NCBI GenBank assembly: GCA_002007465.1
Contig: LNAC01000744.1
Location: 333,408-397,407, forward strand
DNA length: 64,000 bases
Reading direction: 5' to 3'
Source of the DNA: Ailurus styani
Lineage: Eukaryota > Chordata > Mammalia > Carnivora > Ailuridae
Shown here: piece by piece, positions 13,501 to 25,500 of the stretch
Position numbering within the stretch: position 1 is the first letter of the stretch
Layout: the number at the start of each line of letters is the position of its first letter
The notes under the pieces: generated by a model
Databases searched by the model: none
Told to the model about the DNA's origin: nothing
What the model saw: the letters and a program-made list of their open reading frames with translations, nothing else
Made by a program: the position numbers and the translations under genes

Positions 13501-16500
13501 GGCAAAGATCGTTTGTGGTTTTGCTCACTGCTGCATCCCTACAGCCCACCATGACTGCATCCCGAGGCAGCTTCCATGACCTCACAGAGATTCATTTATC
13601 TGATAATAACTATTACAGTCCTAACAGCAAGAACAGTAACAGTAATAATCATAACAACGAGTGTCATTGATCAAGTGCGCACTACATGCCAGGCTCTATT
13701 CTAAACCGTTTACATGTACTATATTTTCCAAAAATGGCCACTGCAACATATCTTCTCTTGCACATTCTTCTTACACTGCATCACGAACATTCTTCCCATC
13801 AAATGGTGGTCTATGTCCCCTTGCCAGTGGACACTTGAGAGTGCCTTAACCAACAGAATTTGACAAAAGTGATGCTATGTGGGCCATGAAGTCATTACAG
13901 CTTTCACTGTTTCTATCTCTCTGTCTCTCTATCTCAATGCTGATCTTGAGAGCCAGCCACCATGTTGCAAGCGAGAGCCGACCACATGGGGAAACTACAT
14001 GGAGATGCTTCAGCTGACAACCCCAGCTGGGGGTCCCAACATCAACGGCCAAACATGTGCAAGATTTCAAAATGAGTCCAGCCGCAGTTGCCATCTCACT
14101 GCATCTGCATCAAAACCCTGAGCAAGAAACACCTTAGTGAGCCCAGCCAACTTCTAGAACAGGAGAAGAGAAGGAAATAATGGCTGTTGTGATTTGTTCA
14201 GCAGGCACCCATCACAAGAACATGTTACCAGCCTTTCAATCCTCACATCCACCCCCTGAGGTAGGTGTCACTATTATCCTACTTCACAGATGAGAAAACC
14301 AAAACACAGAGCAAACCAGAGAAAACCAAAGGACAGAGCTTGGGAAGCAAACCTTTCCAAGGACACAGCATTTCTAAGCAATGGAGTCAGAATTTGATCC
14401 CAGGCACTGGCCAGAGATCATACAGGCCCATCTGAAGTGTCTGAGAATCTCCAACAATGGCCCATGTACTACCCCTAAGAGAATCCCTTGAGGAGCTTGC
14501 TAAAGGAAGATGTTCATGTTAAGATGTATGTTTAAGTGTTTCACGTACACCTAATACTCACTACTTTTCATAGGTGCTAAGAAAGAAAGTATAATCCAGG
14601 TAGAATTTAGGAATACTTTTATTTTCAGTTGGTTCATTCTGATAGAAAACTCTTTTCTCAGGCATTATTACACTTGTTTACCTGCTGAATCAAGAGGCTA
14701 AATATCCCAGGGTGATTTTAAAAAAAAAAAATGGAGCCCTCATGCCCTTATTCTAAGTATCCTTTTGTAATACTTAAATATCCCTTCCTGGTAAGAGAGA
14801 GTTCCCCTTCTACATAAAGAAATCTGTCAATCTGTGAATAACCTTTAAAGACCATGACTTCGGGCGCCTGGGTGGCTCAGTGGGTTAAAGTCTCTGCTTT
14901 CGGCTCAGGTCATGATCTCAGCATCCTGGGATCGAGGCCCGCATCGGGCTGTCTGCTCAGCAGGGAGCCTGCTTCCTCCTCTCCCTGTCTCTCTGCCTGC
15001 CTCTCTGCCTACTTGTAATTTCTCTCTCTGTGTCAAATAAATAAATAAAATCTTTAAAAATAAATAAATGAAATAAAGACCATGACTTCATCAGGAGCTT
15101 TTCTCTTCCCGGGTAGCTTTGCACTGTTGGTCCTACATCTATTATTGTGCTTGACTATCCACTCACACGCCGACATCTTTCTATGGCCAATCCTGGTTTT
15201 CCTCTGGCTCATGGAAGCACTGCTATGTGGGAACCACCTCAGGCCAGGTTAAGGTTCACTCCTCTCTGGGCCAGGCATTACCTGCAATCTCTCAATGATA
15301 TTCCGGTAGTCTCTAGAAGCCGCCAGAACAGAGTCTCTGCGAGCTGCATTACGGGCAGTCAGCCGCCAGTTCATGGCAGTTTTCTGTACAATGTTGTGGG
15401 ACTTCAGGAAGAGGTTGTTGACTTGGCTATCCAGGTCCACAGGAATAGCGATGGCTCGGCTCTTGGCTACACAGAAGAAAGATGACTTGTGAGTCTCCAA
15501 CTTGTGTAGGAGATGCCCCAAAGACAGACTTAACTCCCCCATCACCCTTCAGGCAGATTTTTCCAAGCTCTAATGTGTCATTTGCGTGGCAATGAGTGTG
15601 AACACTGAGGAGCTCAAATGAACTTGAACATCCTTAGGTCAGTGATTTTCAATGTGAATTCTGGGGGGCAGTAGCTCTGAGGATTAACATGTTCTAAGGT
15701 CAAACTTTAGGCAAGTCAAAGTTAAACTTCAATGGGTTTCCTCAGTGATTGGCATCTTAAGGTCTCCCGTGTGTTCATATATTTAAAGAATCATCAAGAT
15801 AGGGAGCTCATTTGGCCAACAAACTACTTTTCCAAAAATTCTCTCAGTGGTATTCTATACAACAATCTACAAAATGCCAATTTAAGCCAAACATGGTACA
15901 AAAGATGATATTTACAATAACATAAGCTAGTCTTTTCACTTAGGCTTGTGTCTTCCCCTTTAAAACTCCAGTGTAATCACGAGGAAAGGAGCAATCAAAC
16001 CCGCAGTGGGGATATTCTATGGGACACCTGACCAGCACTCCTCAAGACTGTTAATGTCATAAAAAATGAGGAAAGTCTGAGGTACTTTTGCAGCCCAGAG
16101 GAGACTGCACAGGCATCACAACTAAAGGCAACGTGGGACCCTAGACTGAATCCTGGAACAGATGAAGGACATTGAGGGAAAAAGTGGTGCCAAGTCTGGA
16201 GTTTATTTCACAGCAATGGGCCAATATCAGTTTTGTAGTTTTGACAAAAATATTCTGGTGTTGCAAGATGTTGACAGCAGGGGAAACTGGGTGAGGGGCA
16301 TATGGGAACTCTGTGTGTTATCCTGGCAACTCTCCTATAAGTCTAAAACTCATCCAAAATAAAAAGTGTAATTAAAGAAGGAAAATAACTAAGACCAACA
16401 ATCCTTTTTTTCCATATGGAAAATCCAACAACCTCCAACAAACAATATAACTACCTATCTTTAATGCTTCATAAGACCAAAAGCAAAGAAGGTGCCATAT

Positions 16501-19500
16501 TACCTGTATCTAACTGTAAAAACAAAGCCAGCACCCTGGAAGAAGCAATCTGAAAAGCAATTGTTTAAATCCAATAAAAACAAAACAAAACGACAACCAC
16601 AAAAAAACAAAAACAAAAACAAAAACATAGTGTGGGGAAAGGAAGCATCAGCCAGCCAACAAATTTTAACAGTTTAATAAAGCAAGTGAGAAATTTGGGG
16701 GAAAAGATACGAATAATATAAAAATAAAAAGCAGGATGCACAGCGTATACTCAGCTAGAAATAATGTGCCCTGGATACCCCCTTCTGAAGATAAACCAAA
16801 CCATGCAGATAGTGAACTTTGGTGTGATTTTAGTCAGGAGGAGGTATTCCCCAAGACTCACATGTCTGAATTCCGGGGTGGGGGGGGTGCTGTTTTCATA
16901 GCCCGCCACTTAAAAGACAACCCCTCCCTCTGTCTTTTCTCATCATTTTAAAGCCAATTAAAACATTTCATCTCCCTAATGAGCGTTGGGCTGGTTAGCC
17001 GGGCAACCTGCCCAAATTTTACTCAACAGCTTCAGGATGCATGATCCTACAAGGGCAGAGTACCGAGTTTTGGGGATACTGTCTCAGAGCCCTGGTTCTG
17101 TGGTATCACATCATGAACCTACAACATACACACTTTCAAAAGCCTCATCTCTTATTGCGAAATAGTGCTGTGTAGATAATAAAAAGACACCAACACCTAT
17201 CACGTGAGAGTCGAGGAAATCAGGATGAGAGGACTGAAATCAGGGAAGTAACCCTAATAAACACCATGTGTAGTTGCTTGGCAGCTACTCAACAGTGCTA
17301 AGAACCACACTCACCTCTTCTGCTGCTCTGAGGGGGTCTAAACAGCTACTACAGGGTGATAACTCTTCTTAAATTTAGGCAGGAAGATGAACCCCTTGCT
17401 TAACATTTATGAAGGGGAACAGGGCCAAGGAATACAGTCTGATTAAGTCAGGGTGAAGGGAGCAGTAATTTTCAAGACTTCCTTTCAAAGCTGCCCGAGA
17501 GGTGACAAGTAAGGGGCAGGGAAGAGGGTACGGAGCACCATTTACCATCGAGAGTCAAAAGGGATCAGTGGACCATTTCTGAGAAAGGATGTTCCTTGGG
17601 GTTGGACATGTACTTTGTAGGAAGAAAGTTCCCATATAGTCAAATACACTTACTGGAGTAAACAAATTCATTTCTTGCATGAGAGGCTTCCCAGAGCCTT
17701 GAATTAGCTTGTGTGCCCTAGGACTTGCCAAGAATTGCCTCACATTGAACCACGGACTCTTATTTTCTCAAACGCTAGCTTTCTTTGGGACTTACTGGCT
17801 CTTAACTTTGGGAAATGCTGGCTTGGTAGGTGAAAGCAAGGGTTAGGAATCAAGAAGACTTCCATTCCAGTTCTGCCTCTGCAACTTCCTGCATGCAGAA
17901 CTTCAGAAGAGCTAGAACGAGTGCTCAAGAACTGGCAGTCTTTATTACTGGCAGGCAATTCATTTTCATCATGTTCAATCCAAACCACATGATATCTTAC
18001 CTACATCAGAGAGCACCCGAATACAGCTCTCCACAGAGGCTTTTTGGCTCGGCATTAACCAGTTGCAGTGGTAAACCCTGAACACACCTTGCAGCAGTTG
18101 CACAAAGACAGGCTGGCGAGTCTGCAAGGAAGAGAGGCCAAGAGACGGGTGGTATGACTTCTGTAGATCACTGATATGCCGATCAGAAACAGACACTGCG
18201 GGGCACCTGGGTGGCTCAGTCGGTTAAGTGTCTGCCTACAGCTCAGGTCATGATCCCAGGGTCCCGGGATCGAGTCCCACATCGGCCTCCCTGCTCCATG
18301 GAGCCTGCTTCTCCCTCTACCTCTGCCTATCTCTCTCTGTCTCTCATGAATAAATAAAAATAAGATCTTAAAAAAAAAAAAAGAAAGAAACAGACATTGC
18401 ATTGAACGGTGGGTTAATGGTAATGGACCCTTTGCAAGAGTGAGAAGGGGTGACCGGTTGTCAGCAGGATTCTAGAAGTTGCCTAGCCCAAGGAGGAAAA
18501 AATCAGAAGCATTTTAAGGGCATCTACAAACTTAATGCCATCCAAGTCTGGCCAGGAGAACAAACTGTGGAATCAATGTCTGAAAACTGGTATTATTGTC
18601 CGGTTACCAACTGGCTGTATGACTTCAGGCAAATTGTCTCATGTCTCTGAACTTTAACTTCATCTAATATATAAAATAAGTGGACTGAGGCAGATTAACC
18701 CAAAGTTCTTTCCAGTCATTATTTCCTATAAGCAGAACCTCTACTTTTAACCAGCAAAAACAAACGGATGAGGGGATCTCACCAAGAATGTTTACTTATT
18801 TCTAGCAGTGTCTTTAGTGATATAAACAGAAGACAGTTCTGATGGTTAGTCGTTCTAAGTATTCATTTACTACGGATGAGTTAACGATATAGTAGGATCT
18901 ATTCCTAGGACAGTACAAATTTGTATTTTTTTTTTTAAATAAGAGAACTCCAACATTAACTTCCTCAGGTTGACAGTGCTTTCTGAATGCATTTCAAAGT
19001 TATAATTATGGTCTCCATCCAAAGCTACCCAGATCAGGGCAGCCCTGACCTGCAAGGCAAACATTACTGTGTACGATGAGCTGGTTTTTAGTCTGGGGGA
19101 AGAGGACTTGCATTGTCCCCCCAAAACACAGTGGGAGTTAATATAGCAAAGAAAAAAGTATTAGAAAACTCGAGAGAGGTTCTGAGATAGAAGAAAAACA
19201 ATAGAAAGTGCTGGGGCGGGGGGAAGGAACTCTATTAGAAGAAAACACAACAGGTCAATAAAAATTCAGAGCCTCTTGGGCGCCTGGGTGGCTCAGTGGG
19301 TTAAAGCCTCTGCCTTCAGCTCAGGTCATGATCTCAGCGTCCTGGGATCGAGGCCCGCATCGGGCTCTCTGCTCGGCGGGGAGCCTGCTTCCTCCTCTCC
19401 CTGTCTCTCTGCCTGCCTCTCAGCCTACTTGTGATCTCTCTCTGTGTCAAATAAATAAATAAGATCTTTAAAAAAAATAAAAAATAAAAATTCAGAACCT

Positions 19501-22500
19501 CTTCTATGAACAATGTCCAGGTAACTTATACGTATTAGGTGCCACATTTGTGGCAAACTGCCAAATGCTATAAATACAAAACAGAGGCCCAGAAAGGTTG
19601 AAACAAAGTACACAGAAGAACGAACAAGTGGTGGCCAAGCAGTGAGTCGATGTCAGGGTCCTCTGACGCCGACAACTTGTGCTCTTTCCACCAAGATTAT
19701 CCGCAAACCGGGATCTCATTGCTTTCTTCAGGAAGTACTTTCTGTTCCTCACAGCCACCCAAGACTGCAAACCGCATTGCTAATAGAGGACAGGATTATA
19801 GAGAGCCTGAGAAATTGGCTGAGAAACCCTGATATTAAGCTCCTGAGCACCAGGGTCCCGATGAGAGAACCCATTTATGGAGAACACTTCCCACACACCA
19901 AGGGCTAAGGGCTCTTTGCCTCTCTCACTGAACCCTCACCATGACCCGAGGAAGTCAACAGTGGTATTATCATCCACCCCACTGGCTCCTATGTGCTAGA
20001 GCTGTGATGAGAACCCCACACCCAAATCAAAGAAAGAAGTATCCTTTGACTAAATTAATTCAATGGAACCAATATTTATTAGGCTCTGTTCCCATCTGAC
20101 CCCTGGATAAACAAAAGATAAATAAACTGGCCAGAGCAGTGTCCAATGGAGAATCTGGGGGCATCACCTCACTTGACCTCTTGGACTAAAGAACATGGCT
20201 GCCCAATACCTACTACATAAAACCCTCCCTTTCCTTAGAACCCAAAGCCCTGCTTGTTCCTTGAATCCCGTCCTATGTGCGGGATATAGCGAAGACCTTC
20301 CTCTGGCCTCTTTTGTTGTCTTGTCTCTAATTATCTGTGCTCTGCCCAGTCCCCTCGAGTAAACCACTTCATTTTCTGGGCCACAACTTCAAGGAGCCAA
20401 TGTTTACATTTGGATTCTACCACTCCACTCTCCTGAATCTCACAGATTCATTTACTTATTCAATGAGATAGCAACTACTAGATTCCGAGCAGAAAGCGAG
20501 GCACAGGAACAGAGCAGTATCACAGACAACTGTGCACCTGAGACATAGCCATGTCCTTCTTACCGTAGCTGACAGTCTAGCAGGGAAAAGCACAAGCTCC
20601 TATTCACTAAGCATCTCCTATGCACCAGGCATTATGCTAGATGTTTCATAAAACATTATCTCTAGTGCTCATAATAACCTATAAGATTGATATAACATTC
20701 CTGCTTCAAATGTAAGCAAAGAGGTTCTGCGACCAAGCTCAGTGACCAAGGCAAGTCCACAGAGCTGGTAAGGGGCAGAGTGAGGATCTGAAACCAGCTT
20801 TATCCTGCTCTAAAGCCTCCAAAATTCTATTATTCCTCCCTGGATCCCATAGTTTCAGTTGCTTCCTAGACGTTCCACTGGCAACATAAATGAAAAACAG
20901 CCAAACTCAAGTTCACCATTTCCCTTCCTCCTATGTCTGGGTTGAATGAAAAGAAGGAAACAAACAAACAAATTAAAAAAAACAAACAAGGAAGGAAGCC
21001 AGGAAGGAAGTAAAAATGTAGCTGGGGAAATGAGGCATATGCTTTTCAGCATATAAACAAAATAAAACAGGCTATGAGAGCTCCAAAAATAATATTCCCT
21101 GAAAATAAATGCTCTAGAAATTCATAACCTACCCCTTAAAAAACAAAGCTAAAACCACTTTGGACTTTGTATTCTAAGTATATATAGACACCCTGGGTTT
21201 TGCTAGGAACTTTTAACATTTATATTGAAGATTCATCTCTCTGACAATTCTGGCTTATTAGGTGGTCCAAAAATTGGCTTCAGAGTAAGGCAGTATGGAG
21301 AGAGAGGAGTGACCAAGATGGAAAACCAAAACAGAAGTTCCCATTTAATGGTTTTCCAATTAATGTGATGGATTTACTTTGACATTTTGGTTTTGCAATA
21401 CTGTTTCACAATCTATAGGAGAATGGGCATTGCTGTCGTGATTGTCACTTCAAATTACAAAAGAAGCAAGTCCAATCTTAGTAACCAAAGCAGCTTCCCT
21501 TGCTGGCTCTCCGTGTAATAGTACTTGGTGAGGAGCACGTTCTGGCCTCTGGGAACTCATGTGCTTGGGATCCAACCAGTCTCTGCTCCCCACTTCCTCA
21601 AGAATATGTACAGACATCTGAAAGGCAGCCTTCTAACTCTGTGGGACTTTAGCTTAACGGCTAGCTTTTTTTTTTTTTTAAGATTTTATTTATTTATTTG
21701 ACACAGAGAGAGAGAGATCACAAGTAGGCAGAGAGGAGGAAGCAGGCTCCCCACTGAGCAGGGAGCCCAATGCAGGGCTCGATCCCAGGACCCTGAGATC
21801 ATGACCTGAGCCAAAGGCAGAGGCTTTAATCCACTTAGCTACCCAGGTGCCCCTAACTGCTAGCTTTTATAGTTATTTCTAACTAAACAGAAGGTTATTA
21901 ATAGTCTCAAGGGAAGGTATCTTAATAAAAATTCCATAATTCAAGTTTTTGCATCAGAGAGAAGTAGGCTAAAATCAAGGTTATGACAACTAATGGCTGT
22001 GGCCCTGACTGAGCATGGTTATTAAACTTTCTGAGGCTCAGTTTACTCAGCTGAAAAATGGGAATAGTATCATCTAGCTCATAGGCTGTATTAGGCTTAT
22101 ATGAACTCTTTGCATGTTAATGAGCTACAGCGGTATCTAATTAATGTACCAGGGAGTATTATACTGACCAAGAATCACTCTTCCCTTGGAGAATTTACTT
22201 TCATTAGGATTATATGTCTGTAGTCCAACAAACCTGTGCCACCCATCAACCTCAGGACAGCCTCTACCTCCTCCCATGACAAGGAGGGTTAATATTTCTC
22301 TTCTGACCACTGGAGACCAAGACCAGCTTTCGTCCCGCAGCAACACTCACACAGCAGTTGACCCAGACTTAGAAAAAGAAGAATGATTTTTTCCAAGTCA
22401 ATGAATGACATCAACTTCCAGATCCACAGATTCCTACCTTTGGACCTGGAAGTACAGCAGGAATCCTGATGCGGGGCGGTGATGGTGCACACCCCCAGGA

Positions 22501-25500
22501 GCGCCACGCACGAAGGCGTGCACACGCCCGCAGGGCCGGGCTACGCAGCCACCCCGCCGGCCGGCTGAACAACTTCTCACACTAGCCCCGCACCACGTAG
22601 GGTGAACTCCAGGCGCACGCCTGGGAGTTAGAACCGAGATCTCCAAATGCGTTTTCAAACAGCATTCATAACAGGCGAGCGCCTATCTGAAAGCTGTGTC
22701 TCTTTCTTCTTAGATTGGAGGGAGGAATCAACAAGATGGAAGGGGGAGGAAAAGGCACTTAAGGGGAAAAAAATCAACAACCAGAAGGATCATCTGGTTT
22801 AGAAAAACATCCTCAGGTGCTTCTTTAGCCAAGGGACCCCCCACAGCAGGAAAAGCATCTTGTCCGAAAGCCTTGCAGAATGGCTCATGGACAGCTGCTC
22901 ACCGCCAAATCCGCGCCAACAGCCACTGCCAAAGCTCGGCCGTGAATGGCCCACGCCCGCCTTTGCCTTTCTTACCTGCAGTGTCGTGCTCTGGTCTGAG
23001 AAGGGAGAACTGAAGAAAGTGGTGACGATGCTCATGACAATTTCAGTGACGTACTTCTCCAAAATGGAGTCTGCGTGTTTCCTGTCACTGGTGTTGTTAC
23101 AGGCCTGCAAGGCAATTGGACGTTTCAGACATGACACCAAGGGGGTATAGCTCAGTGGTAGAGCATTTGACTGCAGACATGACACCAAAACCTGCGGGTC
23201 AGTTGTAGGATTAAGAAATCTGTGACCACTCCTGCTGATTACCCCCTTAACAAATGAAAGGTAACGGCTTGCAGGTCGATAAGTCTCCCTCTCAGAAGTT
23301 ACAGTAACAACAACAACAATAAATCATGCAGAAAGAGAAGCTGATTGACTCGGACATCACATATAGATGCACAAAATATTAAAATTGGGATGGGACCTAC
23401 AGGGCCATTGCTTCGCAATTCCTAGCCATGTGTGGCAAATCTAAAACCTTTAAAAGGCAGCATAAGGCATAGTAACTACAGTTGTCTATACTTTCCCCTA
23501 AAACTAAACTGTCCTCCTGGTTGAGCCACTCATCTGTTGTCGGCCACGGTTTCCTATCCACATAATCAAGAGAATCAAATACATCAGTGAGGTCCACTGT
23601 GTGCGATGCTCTCCAAATCTACAACACTCTTTCATTCAATGAAAATGTTAATGTAGGGTTGTCAGATCACTATGTTATACAGTGGAACTGATGTCACATT
23701 GTGTCAACTATACTTCAATTTTAAAAAGTTATGGATATGCAGTGCTGTTGAAAGTAGTGGGCTGTAAATCAGAGACATGGACTCTAAGCTTTGGGGTAAG
23801 GAGAGACTTCAGATTTTACTTGCTTTCTACTTATTTTTGCTGCTTAAAATAAGAGCAGACATTTAGAGGGAAAGGTTTAGAAAATACATATTTAAAAATC
23901 AAGTTTTATTACCAAATTCATTACTCCTACAGTTTGAGACATTAACATTGCTTATCATAAAAATTTATGAAGGGCAAAAAAGAATCAAGTTTTATTGACT
24001 ACCATGTTCTAAGCTTAATGCTGAGCAGTTTGTAGACAAATTCGGAGAATGAAATTAGCAACAGATTCTACATCTCTGAATAATGTAATGTAGAGGTCAA
24101 CAAAGTTAAGGGCTGGTGGCTGCTTTTATAAATAAAGTTTTATTGGAACACAGCCACGCCCGCATGTTTACCTATTATCATGGCTGCTTTCAAACTACCA
24201 GGGCAGAGCTGAGTAGTTGTGACAGAGACCAGATGGCCCACCAAGCTGAATGCATTTAATATCTGGTCCTTAACAGAAAACTTTGCTCAGCCTGATTTAA
24301 AAAAAAGAAGAAGAAAAACAAACAAACGAACGAACAAAAAACAAACAAAGCAGGGGTCCCTGGGTGGCTCAGTCAGTAAAGCCTCTTACTCTTGATCTCA
24401 GGGTCATGAGTTCAAGCCCCACATTGGGCTCCACACTGGGTATAGAGTCTACTTTAAAAAAAAATTTTTTTTAAATGAAGCATAAAATAAAAATAAAACA
24501 AAACAGGCCTTTCATTCCAATCTCTAAAACCCAGATTTATGGGAATAAAAGACTAGGAGGAATTTGAGATTTAAAATATATATACATATATTAAAAATAT
24601 ACATTATATATAATATATATGATACCAATACATGAGTACTATTAAATAAAGTCCTTGATTAGGAAGAAAACAAGTTCTTGTAGGTTCCTTTTCTTACCCT
24701 GGTAACTGTACCGTCAAGCAGAAATCATCACAATCTAGGACTCTACAGTGCGCCTTACTTTTTAACACGTGTCCAAAATTAAGATTCATCTTACAATTAC
24801 TCTCTCTTGGTTCCCAGCACCCCTCCCCTAAATCCGCCATCATAAAACTCCTAGTGAATCTATGGTGTGCCTTGTCAGGTAGTAGGTCTTGCAGCCTTAG
24901 GATTAACGTAAGCTTGGAACAAAACCACATCAAGAGTATGAAGCCCTGCTCAATAGCTGGGTCAGGAAAGCAGATGTAAAGGGAAGTGCTTTGCAGGATC
25001 CTCAACACCAGACTGAAGGAGAGAAATTCTCAAGCTCAGGAAGATGTCCTTCAAGGAGAAAGATTGTCAAGGAAAAGAAAGCTTTTAAATGTGATTTTAA
25101 TATGTCTCAGATTATTATTCACAGATTAATCCATAAAGGATGAAGTGAATAGCAGAAAGAATCCATCTTCCCTGACACATGACGAGTACAATCTAGTCTC
25201 CACTAGAAGTAAAAGCTAGAAGGAAATGAGACATATGTGGGGCCAAAAGACACATCTGCCACCCTGTGCCACACATTAATAAGTTGAAATTATGCAGCTA
25301 GTTCCCTTATGCCTGCATAAGGATGTCCAGACACACAGACACACCCGTACACACATAATTCTGCTCTGCCATTCAGTTCCAGAGAGCCTTACCCTGCAAA
25401 TGTCCACAAGGAAATTTTCAAACAATTTCCACATGTGATTGCTGGTGTAAATCTCCTTCATTTCCACCTCAGTATCCACATAGCAGTGATTAAGGAAGTT

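Noticed and set aside
23141..23188. A functional tRNA-Cys gene
   Set aside because: Only the 5' half to the anticodon loop is present; after it comes the duplicated target site, with no T arm, variable loop or 3' acceptor strand.
24353..24440. tRNA gene from the GGCTCAG ... GTTCAAGCCCC box A and box B pattern
   Set aside because: It is the tRNA-like head of a CAN SINE; the same applies to all other SINE heads in the window.
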